The notes under the pieces were generated by a model, which was not told the DNA's origin, did not search any database, and saw only the letters and a program-made list of their open reading frames with translations. A program made the position numbers and the translations under genes. 64,000 bases of DNA from Kalaharituber pfeilii (taxonomy: Eukaryota > Ascomycota > Pezizomycetes > Pezizales > Pezizaceae). Each line of letters begins with the position of its first letter. Within the stretch, counting starts at the first letter, position 1. Shown piece after piece: positions 45,862-55,561 of this stretch. Location of the stretch: contig WHUZ01000013.1 of the NCBI GenBank assembly GCA_015179045.1, forward strand, positions 186,001 through 250,000, read 5' to 3'.

Positions 45862-48800
45862 TTAATCCTCCTCAAGAATGCCCGGCACACCGTGACTGGC
45901 AACGGGTTGGCTGCTTAACGGTGGCGCCCCCTGCAAATTTTGTTGAGTTGGATTGGTCTGTGAGGGGCCTTGCTGCTGTGAGGCTGATGTCCCTGCCGGA
46001 GACTGTATAGTCAACTTCAGTTAGCTTACGATCATATACCTTTAAAGTAAAGCAACATTGCGCAGGGGAAAATTACGACTTCAGTTGGAGGTGGCTCAGC
46101 AAACATGACTGCATCGTTGTCCTTTTCGGAGTCATCGTCAGAGTCAGATATATGATACTGTGAACGCCGTGAGACTCTCGATGTCTGTTTCGCACCCAAA
46201 TAATTAGTGAGGATTCAGAAGATACTTATTGCATAATAGAAATCTTACCGTTGATTGGAACGAGGTCCGGCTAGTAGCACTTCCTGGCCGGCGTCGGAGC
46301 CTCCTGCCACCGCTCGGTTGCACTCCAGTGCTCAAAGGTTGGGATGGACCTGGCGCTGGCGGCGCAGAAGCAGGCAATGAGGCAGGTTGAGTAAGTGCAC
46401 TCTCTACTTGAGGTGGCAAAGTAGGCGAGAGCATTAGGGGTAGAGCCTGCGCTGGAACTGACGCAGATGGCCCTGTAAATGGTGCAGACGATGCTTCCTG
46501 GAATACCGTTGAAGTCGTCGTCGCCGTGGACCCTTGCGAGCTGGTCTGCTCAAGTCAAATAAAGCTGTTAGTCATTTCATAAAGGTTGCCAAAAAGGAGA
46601 GGCAAGGGGGCTCTCTACCTCGCCAGTTCTTCTCAATCTGCCTTTCGGAACGCGAATTACCCTCCTTGAAAGTTGTTCCTCCGTAGCTTCCTTTGGAGCT
46701 TCCACTGGCGGATTCGCAGACGTCTCCGTCTTGATTGTAGGTCGGTCCCTCAGAAGTGGATCAATGCGGGACGAATCTTCGTGCTGGAATCCTCCTGTTG
46801 GCATAGATTCCATTTCGGCCCGGTTATATTGACCCTGACCTTCAATCGGTAGCGGATTCAGAGTCGGGTTATACTGTTGTGCCTGGGCATCGAGTATAGG
46901 CGGATCCATCAGGAGCGGGTCAATCAGGAGCGGGTCGATTATGAACGTAAATTCGTCCTGGAATCCTCCTGTTGGCATGAATTCCATTTGGGTCTGGTAA
47001 TTTTGACCCTGACCTTCAAACAGCAACGGATCCAAATCTGGATCATATTGTTGTGCCTGGCCGTGGAGGCCTGCATTCGCCGCTCGCATCGTGGTTTCGA
47101 AGTTCTGGAACCACTGGGCCTGTTGGTCTTGTTCCGACTGAATTGATGGGTGACGGCCATCAGTATATAGAAGGGATCCAGACTGGTGTTGTCCGTCAAC
47201 TCCTTCAACCGTACCTGTGAATGTCTGCTGAGGGTATTGGTACCCCTGCTCTGGAGCAGGATATTGGTATCCTTGTTCCGAAGCAGGAGATTGGTACCCT
47301 TGCTCCTGAGGAGGATGCATTGGCGGCAAGCTATATACAATTCCAGGCAACTGGAATTGTTCGTGGCCTCCTCCCACGGCCGTGGGATTCGGGTCCAAGT
47401 GCCCTTGGTTGAGCGCCGGATCGATAGGGTATGGCAGGCCGTAAACTGCCGTAAGCTGGTGAGCAGATTGGTCAGGCTCAGGGGCCATGCCTGACATGGG
47501 GGCATCTTCGTGTTCTTGCAGCAGCAGCTGCTGCTGAGCAGTCTCAGTGGCGAGTCTCTGAGCCTCGTTAATTTGAGCCTCCCTTTGAAGTTGCTCCGCT
47601 CGTTCCCGTTCAGCCTGTGCCTCCTGTGCCCTTCTCGCCTCTTCGGCGAGTCTTTCCGCCTCAATTCTTGTCTGTTCCTGAGCCCTTCTCTCCTGGGCTA
47701 TTCTTGCATCGGCAGCTCTCCTCTCCTCAGCCATTCTCTCCTGGGCCATTTTAGCTTCCGCGATTCTCGCCTCTTCAGCGAGTCTCGCTTCCTCAGCTTT
47801 CTTCTGTTCTTGCGCCCTCTTCGCCTCTTCAGCCTCCCTCGCTGCTGCCTTCTTCACCTCTTCGGCCTTTCTCCTCTCCTCGGCCTTTTTCGCCTCCTCT
47901 TCCAGCATCTTCATCTCTTCGGCCTCCCTCGCTTCTGCGATCTTCATCTCCTCCGCTTTTCTTGCCTCCTCGGCACGCCTTGCTTCTTCCTCCCGAGCTG
48001 CTTCTTCAGCAAGTCTTGCACTCGCCTCTTGTGCGAGCCTTGCCTCTTGTGCGAGCCTTGCCTCCTCTGCAGGCCTCGCTTTCACAGCTTTTCTGGCGTC
48101 CTCCGCCCTGCGGGCTTTTTCGGCTTTGCGTTTTTGTTCACGCTCTTGCTCTCTCGCCTGCCGTGCCTCTTCATTCTTTCTCTTTCTTTCTGCTTCCGCC
48201 GCTGCTTTGCGTCTCATTTCTTCCGCTGCCGCTGCCCTTCTCTTTCGTACTTCTATCTCCTTTCTCTTGCGCTCAACTTCAGCAGCCTCTTTCTGCCTCT
48301 GTTCTTCCTCACGCTCCTTTTGTGCTTGTTCCTCCTTTGCCTTTCGATCGTTCTCCTCCTTCTCTCTCTTCCTCTTCTCTTCGCCTACCAACTCTTGCTT
48401 CTCGACCTGAGGTTTCACGAGAGGTGGTTGAGAGCCTGAGGGCCCAGCAACACTTGAAGGCTGACGGGGAGCCGGGGGAGGAGCGGGTTGTGCCGCTTGT
48501 GCAGTGAAGGAGGTGGAAGTGGTGGTTGGTCTGGTAACGGGAATTACGTGAGGGGGAGGGGGGACAATTGAGATAGGGGGTGGGCCTCTCGTACTCAGAG
48601 TAACGGGCTGTTGGAAAGCGCGGCCGGTCCTAGCGGGGCGACTGCCTGTGCCGAAAACATTCCTTGTTGGCTGTGGTGCCATTCCCAGACTACGTATAGC
48701 TTTTTCCAAGGCTTCACATACTTGGTTGTATGTAGGGTCAGTCGGGTCATCATCCCTCAAGTGCTCCGCGTATTGCTTGCGGGCCATGTCAAGCGCACTC

Positions 48801-50192
48801 TGTCGCATAGAGGTAGTAGGCTCCAGGTTGGTGGCGCTCGGGAAGGAAAGTGCCTGAATGACATTCTCATGATGTGCGCTGGCCTCGCTGAAGACTGGCT
48901 CACTACGGACCTCACGCCTCAAATGCATGGCATAATTTGCGCGGGCCGTTTCTATCGCAGTTGGTCGTCGATTTTGTGGTGCAGCAGGTGCGGGAATTGG
49001 CTCTGGTGCACTTGCGCGGGGTGATAGGAATTCAATCAACCCCCAGAGCTCGTCCCTGGTGTCAACAAATGCCGAGTCTCTACGATTTCCCTGCAGCAAG
49101 AAGGCTGTATATGCTGCGGTGGCTCTTCCTAGTGCAAGTTTGCTCCTCTTGTGCATCTGCCGAAAACGTTGGCAGTATGGTGACGTTTCTGTTTTCCTGT
49201 GTATCAGGTTCATTTTCCTCGATAAGTGCCCTGAGATTTGGAGTTGAGTGGGTTCGCCGATGAGGAGGCCTAAAAGCTGGTCTTGGTCTTGATTGCTGAA
49301 CGGGTACTACCTGGGGTACAGCACTGATCGCCTGCTGAGATTGATGCACAGCAACGAGTGTCAAATCCCTCTGGGCCTGTGCAAATCTACCTATGGTGGC
49401 GCTTGAAGCTGGATCCGCCAATGCATGCTGATCCATGTACATCCTCAAAGTCTGCAGGTGGTAACGAAGAACAAGTAAAGTCTCTTTAAGTGTACTTTCT
49501 GCTGTGGGGCGGTGGTTCCCAGATGAATCCGAGGATGACGAGTCGCGGGATCCGGAACGGCGTGCTCCTCTATTTCCCGGACCTTGTGGGTGTAGTAGTG
49601 GTCGTCCTTGTCTCCTGGACAGTCCTCGTGCGAAAAACTGTGCCAGTCTGCCGAGAATTTCTGGAACTATAATTTGATAGACACTCATGTTAGTTGTGTT
49701 CACTCAATAAACACGGCCGGGATATCAAGATCGATACTGGGTTGGCATCATCAGATACACTTACGTGCTCTAGTACAATACACCCTAAGAATCATCACCA
49801 GCATGATGAAAATGGTGATGAGGAACAATCTGGGCTTGATTTGATCCCATCCCTGCACTGTCTGAAAGAAAGCAGCATCCGGAGACAGCCTAGAGCTCTT
49901 TGTTAGTTTCATGTATGTATATATATATCGTGATGTAGTAAGCCGAAGGAGAAAGAGGAAGAGAAACGTGCACGACATAAAAAATCATGCTCGGTTCTTG
50001 AGGAGCCTTGCGGCTGCCTCCCCATCTCTCAGCAGAAGAGTGAAGACAGGGGGGAACTCACCGATTAAAAGGGTGAAATTTCGCAATAATGCCGGGAATT
50101 TTCCAATATTGTTGTGCGAGCCATTGGCCCCACGTAAGCGGCACCTCGCCAGTAAGGGAAACGAACGGTAGTTCCACCGGTTGCGCTTCCAT
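45862..50192 (-). CDS. Membrane-anchored long coiled-coil protein (seven exons, about 1233 aa)
   Basis: Exons: 50192-50062, 49895-49765, 49666-49311, 49156-46619, 46545-46249, 46184-46077, 46002-45862. All junctions are GT-AG, phases agree and introns are 64-166 nt. The donors include AATCG|GTGAGT and GCAC|GTAAGT. The exon 3/4 junction is the least certain; overlapping open frames there would also allow a genomic frameshift. A transmembrane helix RLFLITIFIMLVMILRVYC is at about residue 65. Residues 130-380 hold three or four copies of a helical unit (AYTAFLLQGNRRDSAF, NYAMHLRREVRSEPVF, QYAEHLRDDDPTDPTY), then a Pro-rich stretch. About 300 residues of uninterrupted Glu/Lys/Arg/Ala coiled coil follow, then a Gln/Pro/Tyr-rich region with a tandem 45-residue repeat (GQGQNYQTQMEFMPTGGF) and a disordered tail. 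A tether or scaffold on an internal membrane is my inference; no family is recognised. Confidence 0.7.
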
Positions 50193-51039
50193 TGTAATGA
50201 CTGTGACTGCTTGCTCGTTAGTACTTGCCTATTGCCAACTGCAGCCCTGTTACACTTTGCAATATCTCGTCCACAGGTGTGTGTACGTGAGAGGCAAATT
50301 GGGTTTCACTTGCTTACCTACCGGTCTGTTTTTTTTCTGTGAGGAACTGTTTCGTAGTGGTCTAACAGATGAACTGCAGATTCAAGTGAGGAGGTGTGAT
50401 GGAAGGAAGAGGGTATTATGTTAAGTGAGTGTGAATGTTTTCAACTGTATTGTTGGAATGAGTAGGTTTGTGATTCTTCTGCTCGGGAGTCACAGATGTT
50501 AAGGACCGTTGGAATGTAGATAGTGACAGTGAAGGTTGTGTTGTTGAGGAAAAGTTGTCAATCGAAGAGGTTGTGGGAGAGGTCATGCAGCGTATCTAAG
50601 TGAATCTGGTATTTTGTGCAAGTTGAGATGATTTAAGGTTTATGCAGTACGTTCAATGGGCCTAATGTTGTGGGACCTGAACTTGTTTTTCTGTGCCGTC
50701 CACCCAATCAGATGCTCGATTCCAGTGAGGCAGATCTAACATTGAATGCTTTCTCATCGTCGCGCGCCCTCCTGCGGCAGCAAACGGTACCTGTTCTGTT
50801 TGTTTGTTGAAGATCCAACTAGACTAGTCGAATTTTTCACTTGGTGTGGTGCTCAAGTGAGAGGAAGTGGACCATTCAATGGAAATGTGCAACTGACCAT
50901 CCTGATATGACAACACGGAACTTCCATTTACCCTCGCTTGAGGAGGACCGACACTGTCTTAGTAGTAGAAGTTTAAATTATGTGAAATCGCTATCCATTC
51001 AATGGAGATATTCGCACACACTCTAGGTCCATTTTATTT
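50193..51039. other. Intergenic stretch, no gene seen
   Basis: Upstream region of the coiled-coil gene. No coding signal or repeat end. Confidence 0.4.
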
Positions 51040-51830
51040 AAATATCATGAGTCATATGCCGCCCTATGGACTATGACGAGATTAGTTTCCATTGTTCTCG
51101 TAGTTAGCATTTTTTTTTTTTTTAATATCAGTACTCGCGTGCCGCCCTGTTAGCATAGGAAATAAAGGAACTAAGGTAGGAAATACCCAAATAGATAAAC
51201 GATAAGCCAGACTGAAGGAGAATTATCTCTCTATCCACCCCAACGGTTCCACCACGGGGTCCCCTTCCCCTGGTCCTAGTTTAGTCTGGTTGCACTACCC
51301 CTCGTAGAGGGTCCTGGTTACGAGACTACCCTTCCCCCTCTCCTGCAGCTGGGGGCCTGTATCGCTCTTGTCCCAAATGTGTCCCCACACCCACCTGCAC
51401 TCTGAGCTTTTCCGCCTTGCCCACTTTGTGTCTCCAGGCCCTCAGGCCTTTTCTAGTCTGGTGTAAAATCTGTCTCCTCCGGGAAGAGCGTAGTCCGCCT
51501 AGCCTGCTGGGCACTGCCCATGCCGTCTCTTTCGAAAATGTTTGTTGAACTGAGTTCCCAATTAAGCTACAGCCCTGCCAGTCTGTATGTTGGACCTTTC
51601 ATCCCAAGATGATTATCTCCCTCCTCCCCATGTCCAGTGTAACATCCGTCATGGTTGCTGTTGCCCTCTTTTTCCCATCCCAGCACAGGTTGGAGGTTGT
51701 TGGTTTATTGAGGAGTGTTACAGGCCTGCCTCCAGCCCGTGTGGGAAAGGTTTGGAGGGTGTAGAGCAAGGGGAGTGGGAAGTGGGTCGAGAAGCAAAAG
51801 AACGGTGAAGAGGTGGACATCCTCTAACGA
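51040..51830 (-). mobile_element. Degenerate composite LINE fragment (RT piece joined to C-terminal piece)
   Basis: The minus-strand hairpin end is at 51047-51083. Then comes the C-terminal region (GLRAWRHKVGKAEKLRVQVG at about 51430). Further left in coding order are reverse-transcriptase words, GGRPVTLLNKP and CWDGKKRATATMTD (51620-51770), which correspond to WRPITLLN and TWDGKRRATGRMTD of the full-length copy. The RNase H module is deleted between them. A 38-bp insertion sits in the 3' UTR. Confidence 0.6.
51111..51148 (-). mobile_element. 38-bp retroposed LINE tail inside another LINE
   Basis: T run (51111-51123) then ATATCAGTACTCGCGTGCCG and CCCT, that is only the last half-hairpin of the LINE plus poly(A). 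It is flanked by GTTAGCAT at 51103-51110 and 51149-51156 (8 bp, perfect). It is an extremely 5'-truncated insertion, nested in the LINE 3' UTR of 51040-51830. Confidence 0.65.
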
Positions 51831-52288
51831 CTGTTTTACTCCCCGAAGGCATAGCGAGGCGGGGGAGGGGTATACGAGTGGGGAGGGTATGCGAGGGCTG
51901 CTTTGTCACGTTGAAGGCTATGGAGATACCGTTAAGTCTATTACTCTGTTTATACGAGATGTGTAGCTTACAAAGAAAACGCCGTGGCGTAAGCTACACA
52001 AAAGTTGGCGCTTAAGCGTGATTCATATACAGTCCAGTAGCGAGACTAAATGCATATGAGTGAACATGTGGCAACGGATGGAGATAAAGACGATGCAAAG
52101 GTTCGGCAGCTCAAAGGACAATAATGCGAAACACAGAAAAAAAAAGCACGCGCACGGATTTTTTTTTTTTTTTTTTTTTTATATCATTACTCGCGTGCCG
52201 CCCTAGGGGCTATGGCGAGATTAGTTACATGAGATTAGATACATATGAAGGTAGAAGAAAAGGAATAAGAAAAGATCCTGTGTGTCTC

Positions 52289-53494
52289 CTATGCCCCTGC
52301 CCACTCCAAGATGTCTCTAAGTGGGTCTGTGTCCTTGCTCTTCGGAGGAGTGACCAAGTCTTGCATGCCTCCTGGCCACTTTCGTTTCCATGTCCTGCAC
52401 CTAGTGAGCACATGTTCAGTAGTCTCCTCCTCCTCCCCACACCATCGACATTCTGGGCTGTCTGCTTTCCCGATTTCGTACTGCCATTTTCGTAGTAACT
52501 TGCCGCCCAGTATTCCTGCTAGTGTGGCTATGTGTCGACTTCCAAGTCTTGTCAAGGGACGGTAGCTGAGCCCTAGCCGGTTTCTCTCTGTGGCGCGCTG
52601 ATGTCTCGAGGTTTGTCGTATCCCATCTTCTGTTATGGTTTCATCTTGGTAGGGGAGGCATGTGCCTATTTTCGCAGCTGTGTCTGCCTCGGTGTTCCCT
52701 TTGACTCCTATATGGGACTTGACCCACATCACTGCAACGTCCCAGTCACCTCGGTCTGTTCTCGCTTTCCAGGCGTCTCTAACCAGTTTTGCCGGTCCTT
52801 TGTGGGTGGGCTCTCCCTGGGCGATCTTTAGGAGCTTGGATATCGATACCTTAGAGTCGGTTATGATCAGGAGTTCCCCAGCTTGATTGCGTAATGCTTC
52901 ACTCATGGCAATGAGTTCTGCATCATTGACAGTAGTCTGTTCCCCTAGGTATGTGGAAGTAGAGGTGTCTTTTGCGTAGGTGCCTAGGCCTGTCTTGTAA
53001 TCTATCCTGCTCCCGTCAGTGTAGACGGAGTTCCACCCCTCGTCCTCGGCATTGGCTATGGCATTCTCGAACTCGAGCTTGTCTGCGTCCGCAGGTAGTG
53101 CTGGTAGGATGGCTAGTGGTAGGGGGTTGTTGTGTGAGAGAGACCCCCGTAGGTACCTGCACTCATTATCCCTGTTTTGGATTATCTCATCGTGGAACCG
53201 TAGGGCCCTGGCTTCTACCCTCTGGCGTTCTCCTTCTAGGAATGTTTGGGCTGATTCTAGGTTGGCTATTCCTTCGACTACGTCTCGCCTGGTACCCCAC
53301 GGGCTGCAGTAATCTTCTGTGCTACTGTGTATTGCCATTTTTCTATGTCTTTGATCTTGGTTGCTGGTGGAGACTGTCTTGAGTAGTCCTGCCATGCCCA
53401 GCATCCCCATGTGGCGATTGTGCGTGCGATGCTTGTATATATCTGTCGTTTCTTGCCTGGTGTGAGGCGAGTTAGTCTCGATGCCACTCCCCAT
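52289..53494 (-). CDS. LINE RNase H domain with C-terminal CCHC finger (separate frame)
   Basis: The frame is -1 relative to ORF2 and overlaps its end by 217 nt. A likely start is the MAIHSSTEDYCSPWG methionine (about 53340); the first ATG is at 53494. The RNase H catalytic set is complete: TDGSRID (Asp), AELIAMSEAL (Glu), LIITDSKVSISKLL (Asp) and KSHIGVKGNTEADTAAK (His and last Asp). The end has CRWCGEEEETTEHVLTRC, a C-X2-C-X8-H-X4-C finger. It removes RNA from RNA/DNA hybrids during target-primed reverse transcription. The frame arrangement is shared with the copy at 33674-34805, so it may be a third ORF made by reinitiation or frameshifting rather than a mutation. Confidence 0.8.
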   Translation of the reverse strand: MGSGIETNSPHTRQETTDIYKHRTHNRHMGMLGMAGLLKTVSTSNQDQRHRKMAIHSSTEDYCSPWGTRRDVVEGIANLESAQTFLEGERQRVEARALRFHDEIIQNRDNECRYLRGSLSHNNPLPLAILPALPADADKLEFENAIANAEDEGWNSVYTDGSRIDYKTGLGTYAKDTSTSTYLGEQTTVNDAELIAMSEALRNQAGELLIITDSKVSISKLLKIAQGEPTHKGPAKLVRDAWKARTDRGDWDVAVMWVKSHIGVKGNTEADTAAKIGTCLPYQDETITEDGIRQTSRHQRATERNRLGLSYRPLTRLGSRHIATLAGILGGKLLRKWQYEIGKADSPECRWCGEEEETTEHVLTRCRTWKRKWPGGMQDLVTPPKSKDTDPLRDILEWAGA

Positions 53495-55557
53495 GCTGCC
53501 TTCCCGAGAAGTAGTCTCTTCTTATGATGTCGAGTAAATTTTAGCTCCCAATCTACCGTCAATCCGGTTAGCCTATAGTCAGGGCCTTTTACCCCAATTA
53601 TTAGTGTCTCGGACTTGTTTGGGTCAATTTCGAATCCATGCTCTGCTGCTGTTTCGGTGATTTTTGCCCTGTGTATCTTTATGGCTTGTCGGAGTTTTAG
53701 GAGTGACGGATGTGAGATTACACTGTGGAAATCATCGACATATGACCTGGTGAAGTTGTGTTGGTCTACCTTCTCTGCCACAGGTGCTACACCTATCAGG
53801 AATAGTACCGGGGATAGTGGAGATCCTTGCGGTGTACCATCTGTCATCCTCCCTGTAGCTCTCCTTTTGCCATCCCATGTCATGTTGTAGTTGGTCGGCA
53901 TCATAAAAGCTTCTACAAAGCTCGCTAGGTTATGGTCTGTTTGTCTTATTCGAGCAACCACCTTGTCCCTTCGAAGAAAGTTAAAAGCTGACTTGATATC
54001 GTCTCCCACTAGGGCTACCCATTCTTTCTTCTGTAGCCTCTTCTCTGTCTCCTTCAGCACTTGTCGCTGTAGATCCTCTGCACCTCGATGGCGTCTTCCT
54101 CCAAGCTGAGTGTCTCTGAAAAGGTCGTCTTTTCTTTGTAGCAGGTCTGCGATGACTTTTTGACCTAGCTTCGCTACTGTGTTCAGAAGCGTTATGGGTC
54201 TCCAACTCCCTACCTGATCTCTGGGTTTCCCTTTCTTGAGTATCATAACCACCTCAAAGCCTCTGGCAAAATCGTAGTCACCGTTTATATATTCTACAAT
54301 TCTCTCCCTTACAGCAGTCCATAGAGTCGTACCCTTCAGAAGCTTCAGTAAGCCATATTGTATGCCATCGGGTCCCGGTGCTGATCTTGGTTTAGCTTTT
54401 GTTAGTGCCTTTTCTATCATCATCCTGGCTTGATCTTTTTCGACGGTGAGTCCTGTTGGTCTGATAGTAGTGGTCGTAGTTTCTTGTCCTTGTGATATGA
54501 AGTTGCGCTCAATCAATACCTTAGCTATCTCCTCGTCTGAGCCTGGTATCCCCATGAGGTCTCTTTGGCGGAAAGGGTCTCTTGCTAGCCTGAAAATATC
54601 CCATGGTGAGGTGATTCTGTCCTCTTCTAAGAAGCCTTCCCAGTATTCCTTCTTCTTATCTCTTATTATCTCCCTAAGTAGTCTTCTCGCTCTTGTTTTC
54701 TCTGTGTGGCTAGCCCCGCTCTTTAGAATGGTTCTGGTCATTTGTCGTGCCTCTTTTACCTCCTTGTCGAACCATCGTTTCGTGCGTCTGGTGATGTATG
54801 CATCTTTTGTAAACTTTTGGCTTAATTCACATAGTAGTTCATACCCATCAATACCTTCGGCTAGTTTTCTGTTGCCATATTTATCAACAAATTCTTCCCA
54901 TTTGTCCCAGTCTGTTACTTTAATGGTTTTGGCCTCTGTCTTCTTTCTGGTATCCAATGTTCCGATAATCATCACATGGTCTGTACCAGAAATCCATGTT
55001 GTCTTTGTTGTTTTCCATTCCCTGGGTCTTGCGAATACCAGGTCCAAGAGTGCCGTTCTTATCTGTCCATTGATTGTCCGTGTCCATGTGATAGTATTTC
55101 TATCTATCTGTTGGAGTAGTCCTCGTGCTTGGAGGGTGTCTTTTAGTAGTATGCCTCTAGTATCTTGTTTCGGAGACCAGTCATAGTGATGGCTGTTGCA
55201 GTCCCCTATTATCATATCCGTTACTCCTATCTCTTCCAATTCCTTCTCAATATCGGTGTCTCTGTTCCAGTACACTCCAGTAATCATTCGGTCGTCTAAT
55301 TGTACTGTGATGTGGTTGGCTTTGCCGTCTATTTTCATGCTCATTATTCTGTCCTTCCTTACGTAGGCTGTTATTGCTCCGCTTTTTATAGGAGAATGTA
55401 CGTTCGTATAGCTTGGATGAAATGTAGTTCCTCCCCTTGGTGCTCTCCAGCATTCCCCTATAAAAAGTATATCTATTTTCTTGTCTGCTGCTTCCTGTAG
55501 GGCTAGGTCCGTCCCCAGTATTGACCTGCCAACGTTCTGGTATGCGACCTTAATCAT
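53278..55557 (-). CDS. LINE ORF2: endonuclease and reverse transcriptase (759 aa)
   Basis: ATG at 55557, four bases after the ORF1 stop. The N-terminal endonuclease/exonuclease/phosphatase fold has MIKVAYQNVGRS (Asn), FIGECW (Glu), IIGDCNSHHYDWS (Asp/Asn/His) and GTDHVMI (Asp-His). A basic linker (TRRTKRWFDKEVKEARQM) follows. The reverse transcriptase has WRPITLLNTVAKLGQKV, LVGDDIKSAFNF (motif A Asp), TDGTPQGSPLSPVLF and SYVDDFHSVI (YVDD catalytic box). It ends ACG TAG just before the RNase H region. All catalytic residues are present and the frame is intact. It nicks target DNA and primes cDNA synthesis on the LINE RNA. Confidence 0.88.
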   Translation of the reverse strand: MIKVAYQNVGRSILGTDLALQEAADKKIDILFIGECWRAPRGGTTFHPSYTNVHSPIKSGAITAYVRKDRIMSMKIDGKANHITVQLDDRMITGVYWNRDTDIEKELEEIGVTDMIIGDCNSHHYDWSPKQDTRGILLKDTLQARGLLQQIDRNTITWTRTINGQIRTALLDLVFARPREWKTTKTTWISGTDHVMIIGTLDTRKKTEAKTIKVTDWDKWEEFVDKYGNRKLAEGIDGYELLCELSQKFTKDAYITRRTKRWFDKEVKEARQMTRTILKSGASHTEKTRARRLLREIIRDKKKEYWEGFLEEDRITSPWDIFRLARDPFRQRDLMGIPGSDEEIAKVLIERNFISQGQETTTTTIRPTGLTVEKDQARMMIEKALTKAKPRSAPGPDGIQYGLLKLLKGTTLWTAVRERIVEYINGDYDFARGFEVVMILKKGKPRDQVGSWRPITLLNTVAKLGQKVIADLLQRKDDLFRDTQLGGRRHRGAEDLQRQVLKETEKRLQKKEWVALVGDDIKSAFNFLRRDKVVARIRQTDHNLASFVEAFMMPTNYNMTWDGKRRATGRMTDGTPQGSPLSPVLFLIGVAPVAEKVDQHNFTRSYVDDFHSVISHPSLLKLRQAIKIHRAKITETAAEHGFEIDPNKSETLIIGVKGPDYRLTGLTVDWELKFTRHHKKRLLLGKAAWGVASRLTRLTPGKKRQIYTSIARTIATWGCWAWQDYSRQSPPATKIKDIEKWQYTVAQKITAARGVPGET

Positions 55558-55561
55558 AGTC

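Noticed and set aside
47186..48507. Plus-strand open frames of Leu/Phe/Ser-rich protein opposite the coiled-coil gene
   Set aside because: Antisense of Glu/Lys/Arg/Ala codons yields such hydrophobic frames; no start context or family.
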